From positions 62,001-126,000 of the forward strand of contig OZ237761.1 of the NCBI GenBank assembly GCA_965178125.1: DNA of 64,000 nt, written 5' to 3'. How positions within the stretch are numbered: position 1 is the first letter of the stretch; every line of letters begins with the position of its first letter. The DNA is from Bilabrum cf. latius. Taxonomy: Eukaryota > Bigyra: Bicosoecida > Bigyra > Bicosoecida. The notes below the pieces were generated by a model that made no database searches, was not told the origin of the DNA, and saw only the letters and a program-made list of their open reading frames with translations. Positions 11,310-22,684 of this stretch are shown here, piece after piece. The translations under genes and the position numbers were made by a program.

Positions 11310-14300
11310 ATGCATCACGAAACACGATTTGGGCTTCTTCCTGCTGTGCTTCTTGTGATTACATGTGCCGCAGATCAAGCCGACACAATTGATCAGATCA
11401 CCCAGCGATTCGTTTTTCCTGATAAATCCGACAGATTTGATGAGGGCGTGCTCGCGTTCAATGTTGAGTAGAGAGGACCCCCCGCTTCAACAATTTAGAG
11501 CCTCCCGGTATGCGCGACTTAGTTCGATGAAGCCGGTATCGTCGGCTTCTGCCGTGGCAGGGCCTTTGCGTAGTTGGCTGACTACCCTATGGCCGAGCAT
11601 CAGGACCTTAGAGTGAACTGCTCTTTAGGCGCCTGCGATGTTGCACATTTCGCAACCACACCGTGCCCAGTTAATAAGACTGTGGTAGCAGGGTGCAGAA
11701 GCAGCCCGATACGACTTGGCTTTCACAACGAAAGCTTGCCGGCACAGTCCAGGCGCCAGCCCACGCCTCTTCCTGGCGATGAGTTGCGGAGTCATTTCAT
11801 TCCAGGGCTACGAAAGACAGACTTTGGCGAGCTAACATACCAGTACTACCGATACAGAAGGTCCGGACCTGGGATGCAAACGGCTGACGGACTTTGTCGG
11901 ATGAGCGGATTCGCAAGCGCCATATCGTTCAACGACAGCGCGGCTACCGCATGGGTATCGGATCGTTGGCAAGACGGATGGTCTCGATATGTAGACTTGA
12001 AGCAGTGCCCAGTAAATGCTGAAGTGCCCGGGGATTGCGATGCTTTTTCCAACCACCGCGCCCCACTTAACTAGGCGTTTGCAGTCGAATGCGCCAGGGC
12101 GCGCTTCGTGCTAGGCCCGCAAGACCCCACGGATATCAACGAATTTCTTCCCCTGGATCCATACTCCATGGGAGCTGACGGTATCCTCATGGTATAGCGC
12201 TATCTCGACCCCCTCCATGATGACCCGGGATGTGGCATCACGCCGTACGGCCTAACAGACATGGGCTGGGGCACCAGCAAGGCCACATACGGGCACGTGT
12301 GCGGCGATGCCTTCGACTAGGACACCGCTGACGCCGTGTGCCGCGCCATGCGATTCGATCGAGCAGCCAGCTTCAATGGCAACGTGTCCCTGCAGCAGGA
12401 CGCGTCCTTCCCCCTCGGCTCCCTGCGATGCGACTCGGAGTCCAAATTCCCAACCAACTGCACGATGCAGACGGACCCCTCCACGACGGCGTGGGCGCGC
12501 GCTGGTGTGCCCCAGGGCCAGTGCTCCCACCCCGACGACTCGCTGGCGGGTGCCACGGCCCCGACCTGCCGCACGGGAGGTGTACGGCTACGGTGCGAGC
12601 GGCGTGCCGCCTAGTCACAGTTCTACGTCGGGGACCCGGAATCATACTCGTGGGACCAGACGGGCGGTGTCCTGTACATGGGCGCCTTCACGACGACAAA
12701 CACGGGAACGGCCTGCGTCAGCCGCTCGCTGATCGGCACAGAAGCGGGCCAGGGCGTTGCCGACACCATCTGCAGAGCTGGTGGGATGCATGCGGGCGCT
12801 TTTCCAGGATCGCTGACCGCATCTAGCTTCAGTGGCGCCATGCAGCCTGCAGTTGAAGTTAAGGCATGCCCTGTTGGTGCCATGGACATTGGCCAGTGCA
12901 ACGCAACGTATTTCAGTGACAGTGAGGGGCTGCTCGGGCGCATGGGGCTGGGCGAGGACGGCCCATGCTCGACTGTGGGTGCCGATCTGGTGCAGGCCGA
13001 GGTGCAGTGCATGCCTGGGAAGCCGGTGCTCGCAAGCTACGACGAGTACCGAGAGCCTCGAATCGTGCGGTTCGCTCCCATTCCAGCGGCGGAGCCCCAG
13101 GGTGCGTTGTTCCCTGCGACGGAGGGCTTCTTCGTGTGGGACCAAGCAATGCCTGGCGCCGACACGGTGCAGGGCTGCATGCCCCATGGGTCTGTCGATG
13201 ACGTAGAGGCGGGGTATCGTCTGCTGTGCCAGCACCTCGGGTTCGCGGGGGATGAGGCGCGCCAGCTCGAGAGCTCGAGGGTGTATAGGGCTATTTTTGG
13301 CTCCATCGCCACCAAGCGGCCGGACCTGACCTTCCCCACCACGGGGTGGAGCTGCTCCGCGAATGACACCTCGCTGGGACAGTGCAGCTTTAATAAGAGG
13401 CAATGCGGCCTGAGCTCGTACTTTGACCTGCAGTGCGCTGTCCCCCAGCTCGAGTTGCGCATAGGGCCTGACTTCGTTGTGCAGGCCCGCCTGCTGCTTG
13501 GCGCCAACCAGACCCTCTCTGCCTAGAACGTGACAACGGAATGGTCTGACCTGTGGCACCAGTACAGTCCTACTGACGAGCTGCCAGATCTCATGTGCCA
13601 GCACATGGGACTCTCCCAGGCCGCGTATCGCAAGCTGGATGCGCCGATGGGGAGACGGCCAACCGAAGGCTCCCGCGGGGTCGTCCTCTCCAACACGTGC
13701 GAGGACGGGCACTGCACAGGCAGGCTGTACTACGCCGAGGAGAATAGAGGAGGAGCCACCTGGACCAGGTTTCGGGTGCAGTGCGTGGCCCCCTCTCCTT
13801 CGCCCACGCCGTCCGTCTCTGCCTCACCGTCCGTCACGCCATCAGCCAGCGCCACACCTTCCGGCTCACCTTCCACGGGAGCCTCCCCTTCGACGTCCCC
13901 CACCCCCTCTGCATCGACGAGCTTTGCTGCTGTTCCCTCATAGCAAGGTAGTGGGGGGGAGGGCGGCGGCGGAGACCCAGACCCAGACCCAGACCCAGAC
14001 CCAGACCCATTCGCGTCGATCGCCCCATCTACAGCTGCCGGTGGTGGCGGCGATAGTTCGCGACCCAGCACCTCTCCAGCATCCGGAGACAGCTCTGGAT
14101 CAGGGGCCATTGACGGGCGGGACCAGGGCAATGAAGACGGGTCTAGCGGAGATGGTGGATCGGGCGGTGCTGGCGATGGGTCAAACGACGGTGATGGCGG
14201 TGATGGGCCCACCGATGGGTCAGGGAGTGACGGTCAGGAGGGGCCTGGAGAGACACCGGGTGGGGATGGCGATGGTGGCGATGAGGGGTCTGGCCTAAGC

Positions 14301-14615
14301 GCAGGGGGTGCCGCTGGCATCGCAATCGGCTGTGTTGCGCTTGCGGGTGTCGCCGGTGCTGCGGCCTACTTTTTGGTGGGACCCGGGGCAGCCAGCTCTG
14401 CTGCTGGTGCGTCGAGTGCGCCCGGAAGCGCGTCTGGAAAGGCTGGTGTGTCGGACTCAATGTCATCAAACGACTCTATCCCATTGAAGGGGGCTGGGAC
14501 ATCAGCTCCGGGATTCATCCAGCAGATTGACGGGCCTACCACGTCAGGCGATTTTGGCCGCACAAACCCCCTGCAACAGATTGTCGCCAAACAGGGCACC
14601 ACCGGCTTCGTGTGA
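11310..14615 (+). CDS. SRCR-domain type I membrane receptor
   Basis: Single exon, 1,101 residues, ATG at 11310, stop TGA at 14613-14615. Layout: signal peptide (about 1-25), a Cys-rich ectodomain, a Ser/Pro/Thr-rich stalk (near 830-875), a DP dipeptide tract and Gly/Asp-rich linker, one transmembrane helix (about 998-1023) and a short Ser/Gly-rich cytoplasmic tail. The ectodomain has scavenger-receptor-type units: a WGT...VCGDAF...VCRAM block near residues 316-350, and later LLCQHLGF and LMCQHMGL half-motifs. Ten in-frame UAGs are read as Gln, including 11469-11471, 12072-12074, 13524-13526 and 13941-13943; one lies inside the first SRCR unit. SRCR proteins usually bind ligands at the cell surface; the ligand here is unknown. 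Family call is by motif and may cover degenerate repeats. Confidence 0.75.
13974..14009 (+). repeat. Hexanucleotide repeat coding an Asp-Pro tract
   Basis: About six copies of GACCCA in frame inside the SRCR gene, encoding alternating Asp-Pro just outside the membrane. Confidence 0.9.
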
Positions 14616-14825
14616 AGTCCGTCAGACTATTTCTGGTTCATTCTGGTGTAGCTGTATCAGGTCGAATCAAGACCACCCGGATTCCGGATCTGATGAATAA
14701 CGATCGGAGGATGCCTGGTCATATGGTCTTGCGCCCGCTATCTGCCAAGATATTCAATGCTTTTTAAGTGTAACCATCGAAATCAGGGAATGCATCAAAA
14801 TTCCATGGCGTCAATCCTGGTTCCG

Positions 14826-16769
14826 TCACTCATCCTTCCTACGACGGGCACGGGGCCGCGAGGATGCCCTGGACCTCTTTGCAGGCCGCCCACTGGCCCC
14901 TGTGCCGCCATCGCCATCGCCATCGCCATCGCCATCGCCATCGCCATCGCCATCGCCATCGCCATCGCCATCGCCATCGCCACCATCACTTCCCTGCTCC
15001 GCGTCTTCTTCATGACCATCGTTTCCACTGGACTGCTTCCCACCGAAATCATGGTTGACTCGCCGCGTGGATTCTGCCGCCCCTTGTCTGCTGCAGCCCT
15101 CTACAGGCACCAGCAGCACGAACACCAGCGATGCGACAAACGCTGTAGCCAGGAAGCCAGCGGCTGCCGCGCCTGCACTGCACTGCAGGTCAGCAATCAC
15201 CAAGGAACCGTCTGCGAGTGCAACCCTCTGGCAATTCCTCTTGGAGACCGAAGGATTGCTGGCCGTGTTGTCTGGCTGCTGCTCGATACTTGGTTGCGCG
15301 GGGGTGCTGGCCGTGTTGTCTGGCTGCTGCTCGACACTTGGTTGCGCGGGGGCGTCTTCGGGGGCAGTCGGGCTCTGGCTCTGGCTCTGGCTCGGAAGCG
15401 TTGGGTCTCGTGGCTCAGCAACACGATCAATCCTCGGCACTGCCTAGCCGACTACTTGCGTGTCACCGTCCGGCTGAATTTCAGTCTGGCGACTCGAAGC
15501 CTGTGCGGCTGTGGAACGGGGGGTGCTCGTTGCAGCGCCAGTGGTAGCACCAGCTACAGTACTTGCGGCTGCCTTATCCTGATCTATGGACATCTCTACG
15601 GTTTGTTCTCTGGATGCAGCGCCCGACTCCTATCCCTCAGTTGCCGGCTTGCGCAGCACGAACACGGGCTCGTAGCTCTTGCGGACACTGACTGGCATGT
15701 CCAGCGCTTCTGGCCTCCAGTCGATCGCGTCCAGAATCTCCCACCCCTCCAGCAGCAAAGGCAGCCGGTGCCTGCCGTACCGCCTGTGCAGGTTCCAGCA
15801 GATCGCATCCGGCCCCACGGGCACTGAGAGGAATAGCACCCCGCCTGGGACCAGGTCACTCATGGCTGCATCCATCGCCAGCAGGTCGCCGTCAGGGCAC
15901 AGCGGGTCACCATACCGGCCCAGCCCGTCGTGGTCAAAGGACGAGGCAGATACGGCCACTTCGAAGCGCGGGGCCGGTTCCAATTTCAATTCCGAGTGGG
16001 ATGCTTCGCCCTCCTCATCGCTGGCCGCAGTGCCCTCCGCGCCATCGCTGGCCGCAGTGGATGCACCATGCCTTGCGGCCCTGGCTCGGTCAAATTCGAC
16101 TGCCTTGCTCTGCGTCATTGGCGCCACGGTCGATTCGAATCGCACCTCGTTGTACTCGATGGTGTGCACGCTGCTCGCTCCAGCCGCAAGCAAGAGCGCT
16201 TCATAGGTCGGCTTGACGGACCCATAGACCACGGCTCGTTTGCCCTTGATCAGAGATTCGTGGCGAGCAAATGCGTCAGAATGCCTGATTTGCAGGACAT
16301 TGCCGCCTCGAGACTGGCTTCTCATCCATTTCTGCAGCTGGGGATCAGGCATGCGCTTCCTGGCAGAGACCGATCCGATGTCCGCTGCGATCTGACGGGA
16401 CTTGTCAAGCTGCTTCTTGTTGACAGTAAGCATTTTGTCAATACTGCTCGCTGGATACGCGTACGATGTCCCCTTGCCGCCGTTCGTATCGTCGATGTGC
16501 ATGGGCGGCGCCATCTGAACTACGCCATCCATGGTGAACGCAGCGGAGCGATCCGATGGCATATACTTTGGTGGAGTTTGACCTTTGTACGAGAAATCCT
16601 TGGTCGTGTCTCTCAATCGGGGCGCCGTCTGAATCTCATCTGGAGTGCGCAGTAGCAGCCGTTTAAGGTCCTTCAAGGATGTTGCTTTCAGATATGGCAG
16701 CACACTCTCTGCATCGCGATCACCAAGCGCAGCTAATACGAATGTAGCTACGATAGCAAGTCGAAGCAT
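14826..16769 (-). CDS. DUF268-family membrane-anchored protein with Gly-Asp tail
   Basis: Single exon, 647 residues, ATG at 16769, stop TGA at 14826-14828. A signal peptide opens the protein (MLRLAIVATFVLAALG). Residues about 190-375 match the DUF268 family: VVYGSVKPTYEALLL, a glutamate-containing TIEYNE block, SASSFDHDGLGRYGDPLCPDG, and a conserved LVPGG...LSVPVG strand, resembling a degenerate methyltransferase fold. A UAG after that domain is read as Gln, and a Pro/Gln-rich linker leads to a single transmembrane helix (about 533-556). The C-terminal tail is a Gly-Asp dipeptide tract followed by a basic end. Topology suggests the domain faces the ER lumen or outside. It is divergent from the GH39 gene with 155 bp between starts. 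Activity is unknown. Confidence 0.78.
14907..14981. repeat. CATCGC hexanucleotide repeat coding Gly-Asp tract
   Basis: About twelve uninterrupted copies of a 6-bp unit; on the minus strand they encode alternating Gly-Asp in the cytoplasmic tail of the DUF268 protein. Confidence 0.92.
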
Positions 16770-16924
16770 GCTTGTCGAGTGCGCCGATGACTAAATAGAC
16801 TTGGTCGCCATGCGTCGATGCTCCGGATCCTAGCTGCGATCTTTGCAGAATTTCCTGCCTGTAGTTCAGGTCAACAACAAATTGTGCCTGAAGCTGCATT
16901 AAAGTGCTAATACCAATGCTTGCT
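16770..16924. promoter_or_regulatory. 155-bp divergent promoter region (DUF268 / GH39)
   Basis: The start codons of the DUF268 gene (minus) and of the GH39 gene (plus) flank this interval, so both promoters must lie here or overlap the genes. No specific element recognised. Confidence 0.45.
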
Positions 16925-18637
16925 ATGGCTGGGATAATGACCACATGCTTGCTCAGCGGAGCTATCGCCGACCACGCCTAGGCAACATCTTCTTTCGTCG
17001 TCGACACTAAGCAGATAACCGGCCCGTTTGACAAAATCTGGGAAGGAGCCGTAGGATCTGGACATGCCTCACTTACGCTCCGTGCTGACTGGCAGGAATA
17101 CTACGCCAAGGCCGTGCGGGATATTGGTTTCCGACGGACGCGTTTCCACGGCGTCATGGACGACGATATGTCCACCTACCTCGACGGGAAAACCAACATG
17201 GCAAATGTTCTGAAGTCGTATCAATTCATCGTGGACCAGGGCACCGTGCCAATTATCGAGCTGGGCTTCTTTCCCCTGGTTCTGTCTGGCAATCCGGACG
17301 TCACGCAGTTTCACTACAAAGGAGGCAATTACGTGCCGAGCAACTACAGCAGGTGGGAGCCATTCGTCACTGAGTTTTTGCAGACACTTGTTGACGCCGA
17401 CATCTTCAGCGGGGCGCAGGGCTCCATCAAGGTGGAGGTCTGGAACGAGCCCGACTGCGGCTTCCTGCAGCCGGCCAGCGGCCCCTGCGGGCAGCACGGC
17501 GGTAACCAGTCGGCCTATTGGCAGCTGTACAATGCCACCTCCAGGGCTCTCAAGGCCGTGGACGGCGGATCCTTCCGCGTGGCAGGGCCGGTAACCGCCC
17601 AAGTGGGCTGGATTGCTGACATGATCGATTGGGCCAAGCAGAACGACGCCCCGCTCGACCTCATCTCCTCCCACTTGTACCCCACGGACCCCGTGGTGAA
17701 CCAGACGGATCGCATGGGGTTCATCACCACGGTGCAGGGAGCCGCCCGCACGGCCCAACAGGCGAACCTTCCTTTCAGCCTCACCGAATTCAACGCCGGG
17801 CTGGGTCAGAACACCGAGGACCACCCGTTTTCCGGTGCCTTCGTGGCTCACGTGGCCTCCTTCGCGCAGGAGATGCTTGTTCCCTACGGCGTGGACCTGA
17901 TTTCCTTCTGGTGCGTGAGCGACGTGTTCGAGGAACAGGGTTTCATCTCGACCCCCTTCCACAATGGGTTCGGGCTGCAGACACTCCATGGGGTGCCCAA
18001 GCCGGTCTACAGGGCCATGCAGCTGCTGCACGCTCTGGGGGATGCACAGCTCAAGGTGAGCCCAGGCAACGGACGGGCACTGGCGGGGCCAGACGGCGCA
18101 AGGATCGTGTTCCGGCCGAACCCCTCGGACCCCCAGGGTCCGCCCCTTGTTGGGGTCGCGGGCCAGGACACCCCCAAGGGATCCAGTGACGTCATCGCCG
18201 CCGCCAGCGGCGCTGCCAGCATCGGGTCCATCGACGTGGTGGCAACGCTGCCCGGCGGCAACATTCCAGCTGTGCTGCAAGGCAGCGCTCTCGGGATGGG
18301 TGCGGAGCCGTATCACGCGTACGCCGTTGTGTCGTCATACGAGCCCTCCGGTGTGGCGATCGAGAGCAACACCACAGTGAGCGTGCAGTTCACTGGCATC
18401 GCCGGGGATGCGCCAAGCAACGCCATGCTGGTGCGGGTGGATAATACTCATTCGAATGCACGCGCGGCCTGGGAGTCGCAGGGCAAGCCCCAGTACCCCA
18501 GCAAGAGTCAGATCGAGGAGATGCGGGATGCCTCGCAGCTGCAGGCAGACAGGCAACCGGTGACCCAGTGCGGCGCCGGGTGCGTGGAGGTGTCGGTGAG
18601 CGTGCCGGCGTATGGCGTTGTATTCATAGCGGTGTGA
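16925..18637 (+). CDS. Secreted GH39-family glycoside hydrolase
   Basis: Single exon, 570 residues, ATG at 16925, stop TGA at 18635-18637. A signal peptide is followed by a UAG (16979-16981) read as Gln near the likely cleavage site. The catalytic (beta/alpha)8 domain covers about residues 35-390. GH39 marks are the early GSGHASLTLRADW block, RTRFHGV..DDMS, the acid/base Glu175 in EVWNEPD, and the nucleophile Glu288 in SLTEFN. A beta-rich C-terminal region follows. GH39 enzymes are mainly beta-xylosidases and alpha-L-iduronidases; the substrate cannot be told from sequence. A second GH39 gene lies 2 kb downstream on the other strand, with a hydrolase gene between them, which suggests an extracellular degradation cluster. 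Confidence 0.9.
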
Positions 18638-18692
18638 TGAGGCTACTTCGTATCTCCAGGGGCGAGGGAGCTCGCTGCGATTTTGTTTGGCT

Positions 18693-18714
18693 GTTTTAAT
18701 CTTCTTCTTGAAAG
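18693..18714 (+). promoter_or_regulatory. 22-bp element shared with 3' flank of paralogue B
   Basis: About 55 bp after the GH39 stop codon, GTTTT[A/G]ATCTTCTTCTTG followed by AAAG matches 11012-11033 with one mismatch. Both copies lie downstream of a stop codon, so a 3' processing or UTR element is possible. Role unproven. Confidence 0.4.
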
Positions 18715-18793
18715 AGTCCAGCCTCTGCAGCGGTTGCAACCGAAGATTTGGTTCGGCGAAAGGTTCCTATCAACACACTTCCACCCCAGCCTG

Positions 18794-20320
18794 ATGATCT
18801 CTCAGGCTCTTGTTATTGGCTCATTGGCTGTACTCAGTCAATATGCGTCGGCTAAGGGCTTCGAGATTGTGGAGGGTACCCCAGTGAAGGTGGGAAAATT
18901 CAATCAGAGCATCCTGTACAACATCACTACACCTGGGGACCGCTATTTCGAGCGGCCCCAAATCTTAGACCTGCGTGGCTCTAGTCGATACGACATTGGG
19001 TATGCGGCGGGTGTCTTGATCGGCAAGGGGATTCTTTCTAACTACAATGCCCTGCTTAAGACGATCCTAGGAAACAGCACGCTTGAGCCTGTCGAGCAGG
19101 ACCTGTTCAACGATTTCATCGATTGGCAATGGAACGACTATCTTTCCAAGTAGACCCCCTAGATATATCTGGATGAGATTCGCGGCGTGGAGGACGGCGC
19201 GTCGTCCGTTGGAGCGAGCGGAGCTGGGAAGTGCATGGCGCGCGGCAACGTGCTCGGCAACTTGCCGGGGGATCTCGGCGACATCACCCGAGTACTGATG
19301 GACGAGCTTCTCAACGGCACCAGCGCCCGGGCCACACCCGCCGCCTCTCATTTCCTCTCGTCGGCCGCCCGCGCCGGCTTCCGGGACGACGCGTCCGTCC
19401 GCCAGTGGGCCCTTGCAACCGCCGCCAAGCTGCACGGCCACCACTGCTCGATGATCGGGGCATGGGGGCCCAGGACCGAGGGCGGGAGAGTGCTCACCGG
19501 CAGAAACCTCGACTGGGAGAGCCGCACGGGGGTGGACGAGCACAAGCTGGTGACCGTGTACCACCCCCCCGAGGGGGGGCACCCTCACGCGACCGTGGGC
19601 TTCGCCGCCATCCAGGGGGCTCTGACGGGCATGAGCGCCGCAGGGCTGACCGTGCACGAGGCGAACCTGGAGGAGGCGCAGGAGACGTTCCGTGGGTTCC
19701 CCTGGCTGCTCCGTCTGCGCTGGCTGATGGAGCATGCGGACGATCTGGCGAGCGCCAAGGCGATCTGGGAGGCCACCAACAACACGGTGGGCTTCAACCA
19801 CGGCGTGGGGTCGGCCAAGGACGGAGAGTTCATGGTGATGGAAACGGAGGCCTGGTACACCGCCTACTTCAGGGCCAATGACCCCAGGGAGGCCTCGGCC
19901 ACGGACCCCAAGTCCGGCAAGAAGATCGGAGCCCCGATGCCTCACGCCCTGTGGAGAACGAATCACGGATACGACCCCAAGACGCAGGCGGACTTCCTTT
20001 GGAGCCAGTCTCCGACGAGCAACACAGTCTACCGCTACATGCTCATCCACCAGACCCTAATGGACTACGAGGCGGCGGGCGTGGCCATGACACCCGCCTC
20101 GATGGTGAACACGACGGCCATTGTGGGGCAGAAGGGCGGCCAGGACTGGACCTCGTGCGACGGTGACTACGACAAGGGAACGAACGTTCTCAGCGTCGCG
20201 TTCGACCCGGCGAACCTGGAGCTGTACGCTGCATGGGAGAGCGGTCCCAAAGACGACTGGGCGCCTGCCGCGTGCAGCGACTACATCCACCTCGACATGA
20301 AGCCCTTCTTCCAGAAATGA
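18794..20320 (+). CDS. Secreted C45/AAT-like Ntn-hydrolase
   Basis: Single exon, 508 residues, ATG at 18794, stop TGA at 20318-20320. Signal peptide MISQALVIGSLAVLSQYASA. Two UAGs around codon 121 are read as Gln. The fold is that of acyl-CoA:6-aminopenicillanate acyltransferase-like (C45) proteins: Cys218 in HHCSM is the likely autocatalytic nucleophile, followed by the family marks GRNLDWE, GAL.GMSAAGL and the NHG..SA.DGE block. Such proenzymes cut themselves before the Cys and hydrolyse amide bonds. Eukaryotic relatives include secreted or lysosomal enzymes. It lies between two GH39 genes. The last 39 bp of the gene including the stop are duplicated just downstream. Substrate unknown. Confidence 0.8.
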
Positions 20321-20374
20321 AGGAGGGGGGCGGAGATGAAACCGTTCTTCCAGAAGTGAAGGAGGGGCGCGGAG
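20297..20374 (+). repeat. Tandem 39-bp duplication across the stop codon
   Basis: Two copies, 20297-20335 and 20336-20374. Each encodes MKPFFQK, then TGA, then the same short G-rich 3' sequence, with a few third-position differences. The second copy lies entirely after the first stop. Confidence 0.9.
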
Positions 20375-20615
20375 ATGCCCTGTCGGTCCGGGCCGTCGAT
20401 CAGACAAGGTGTGTGATGCTATTGGCCATCAAGATTGCGAGCGCGGTGGGCGTGGCTTGTGAACCTGGACTATTTAGGGCACACTGCGCCGCCGCACTCG
20501 CACGCTGATTGCCTGATCATAGCTACGAAAACATGCAATGGAAACTTTGTCCGCACGAACCCATGCGCCAACCAATCCTATCAAAATAGCGATTTCCACG
20601 CGCCTTGCGCTTGCA

Positions 20616-22587
20616 TCACCGGCCCGTCTTCCCGAATCGGACGTTGGCCATGCCGTGTGCCGGCACTTGCACCGTGACGGTCGCCTGGTCTGCGTCCCAT
20701 GAAGCACCCTGCTCCTCCCACACGAGCTGCGATGCCGCCAGCAGCTTGTCGTCCTGCTGCGGGGTCGTGTAATTGGGCAGGCCCATCAGCTGGAAGAGAG
20801 CCAGCGGATTGGCGTGCTGGCTGTCGATGCGCCTGACCTGCGGCTGTGTCCCTCGCAGTAGGCCCGACACACCGCCTACGGACACGGTCACGTTGCAGTC
20901 CGTGATGGGGTCTCCCTGGGTGGCATGGTTGTAGACGGTTATATCCAGCTGCTGCAGGCCCAAGGCCGTCTTGTTCCCTGTGACGAGCACTCCAGTGGTG
21001 CTGGGGCACAGCTGGGCGGAGGGAGTGGCCGGCACGTCTCCGCTGATCCTCCCTGGGTTTGGATGCAGGCCGCCCTTGTCGTCTGACTTGAGCCAGCAGT
21101 GATCCAGCCCTTGCACGGTGGATACGCTCCAGTGGCTGCACCCCTGCAGTGCAATGCACGCGCTGCAGCAGGCCTCTGCCGTGGTGTCATTCGTCGTGCC
21201 GATCACGGTCGCCGTCGGGTAGTCCTGTCCCGGGTGCTGGTTGCAACCGGACGGCTTGTAAGGGGGCGGCACCGGCCCCTGCACCTCTGCCGTGAGATCG
21301 CCCGCCTCGTTGAGGATCTGATAGGCTCTGTAGGTGGGCTTTGGGATCCCAGGCACATTACGATTGCCCCCGCAGCCCATAGCAACGAGCCCAAAGCCCC
21401 CGTGGAAAGTGCAGCGAGCCACGGGGAAGAAGTTCTCCTCGAACACGTCGCTAAAGGCCCAGTAGCTCAGAGCATCGGGCGGGTGCTCCATCTCGTGCGT
21501 GACGCGGGTCACCACCGCTGCCACGTACGCCGCCTGGTCGACAGTGTCGTGGTACGCCGACCCGGGGGCATCCGTGGGGAGTCCGATCCCCTGGGTGCAC
21601 GCCGCGCCGTACTCTGTGACGAGGTACGTCACGTCCGGTCCAAGGATGGCGCGCGCGTCCTTGAGTCCTTCCACAACTCGATCCACCCCGCCCACGTTGG
21701 TGCCGCATCCCGAGTATGCGTGCGAGGATACAAAGTCGAAGGGAGTACCGGTCGATTTAGTGAATTGCAGGAAGTCTGCCAGCCACTTTGTGGGCGAGTT
21801 GGTGGCGGGACCCCCCACGCGGAGCACGGCTGAAGCGTTCTTGAGTCCCCACGCGGCCCGCTGGTACATTTCGAAGTAGTCTTCTTCTGACCCGTCCAGG
21901 AAATTGTCATTTGGCTCGTTCCTGCGGGCATAAAAAGATATGGACAGTTCAAATGCGCACCTTACGAAGGAGCATGGGCAGTCTGATGATATAGGCCAAT
22001 CAAGTGGCTCACCAGACTTCAAAGTAGAACTTCGATGCCTAATCCTCGCCGTACCGCTGCACGATGGCTTTGCCTAGCTTCAGATGAAGATCTTGCCATG
22101 CGTCTAGATCGTTCGGAGGACTGGCATATCCCTTGTAGTGAGTGATTGTGTGGTTTGTTGAGGCCAGCCATTCCGGCACGAATGATAGCTCCAAAATGGG
22201 CAGCATGCCTATTGACAACAGGTTGTCAATGTGAGAGAAAATGTTGTAAAAGGCAAATTGTCCGGGCTACTTGAACACGCTCATATCATCATCGAAGAGT
22301 CCATGGCCGCGAATATAAATCATTCCCAGCTCCTCTGATACCATCGCAAGATGCTGCCTGTAGTCTTGTCGCTAGGCCAATGCCATATGTCCACTACCAA
22401 CAGAGCCTCGAAAGAAGGGCTTCCATGCGATAAAATTGCTAGCATTCGCGCTGAAGGACACCGAGCCGGAAGCAGACCCTTCTGCTGGAAAAACAGAGAA
22501 GATCGCGACGAGGGGCGCCAAGCCAGCCGCCAACAGGTGTAGCCTACGCCTAGATGCACTAATTGGGTAGGTTTTGGCCTCCAGCAT
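20616..22587 (-). CDS. Secreted GH39-family glycoside hydrolase with PAN-like Cys-rich insert
   Basis: Two exons, 22587-22013 and 21921-20616; the 91-bp intron (GTGAGC...CCCGCAG) splits the Trp codon of the catalytic WNEPND motif. 626 residues, stop TGA at 20616-20618. N-terminal hydrophobic leader, then GSVGSGHMALAQRQDY and YIRGHGLFDDDMS, typical of GH39. Likely acid/base Glu194, nucleophile near Glu295 in LVTEYGA. After the barrel a Cys-rich insert (CNQHPGQD...ACCSACIAL..CSHW...HCWLK) resembles PAN/apple folds that bind protein or carbohydrate; the other GH39 gene lacks it. Three UAGs are read as Gln. It is convergent with the C45 hydrolase gene and divergent from the ankyrin gene. Confidence 0.88.
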
Positions 22588-22684
22588 GGAAAAAAGTTAG
22601 ACTTGGGTGCACTTCTGCGCACGCACGCTGCAATTCGGAGCCTAGTAACGGCAAGCTCGGCCTATCCAGCACTAGCAAAGAGCA
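22588..22684. promoter_or_regulatory. Divergent promoter region, about 97 bp (GH39 / ankyrin)
   Basis: The interval between the GH39 start (minus) and the proposed ankyrin start (plus). If the ankyrin gene really starts at 22685, both promoters are squeezed into it. Confidence 0.35.

Noticed and set aside
17069-20050. Long minus-strand ORFs opposite the GH39 and C45 genes
   Set aside because: Shadows of GC-rich coding sequence; no motifs, and they overlap genes with clear catalytic residues.
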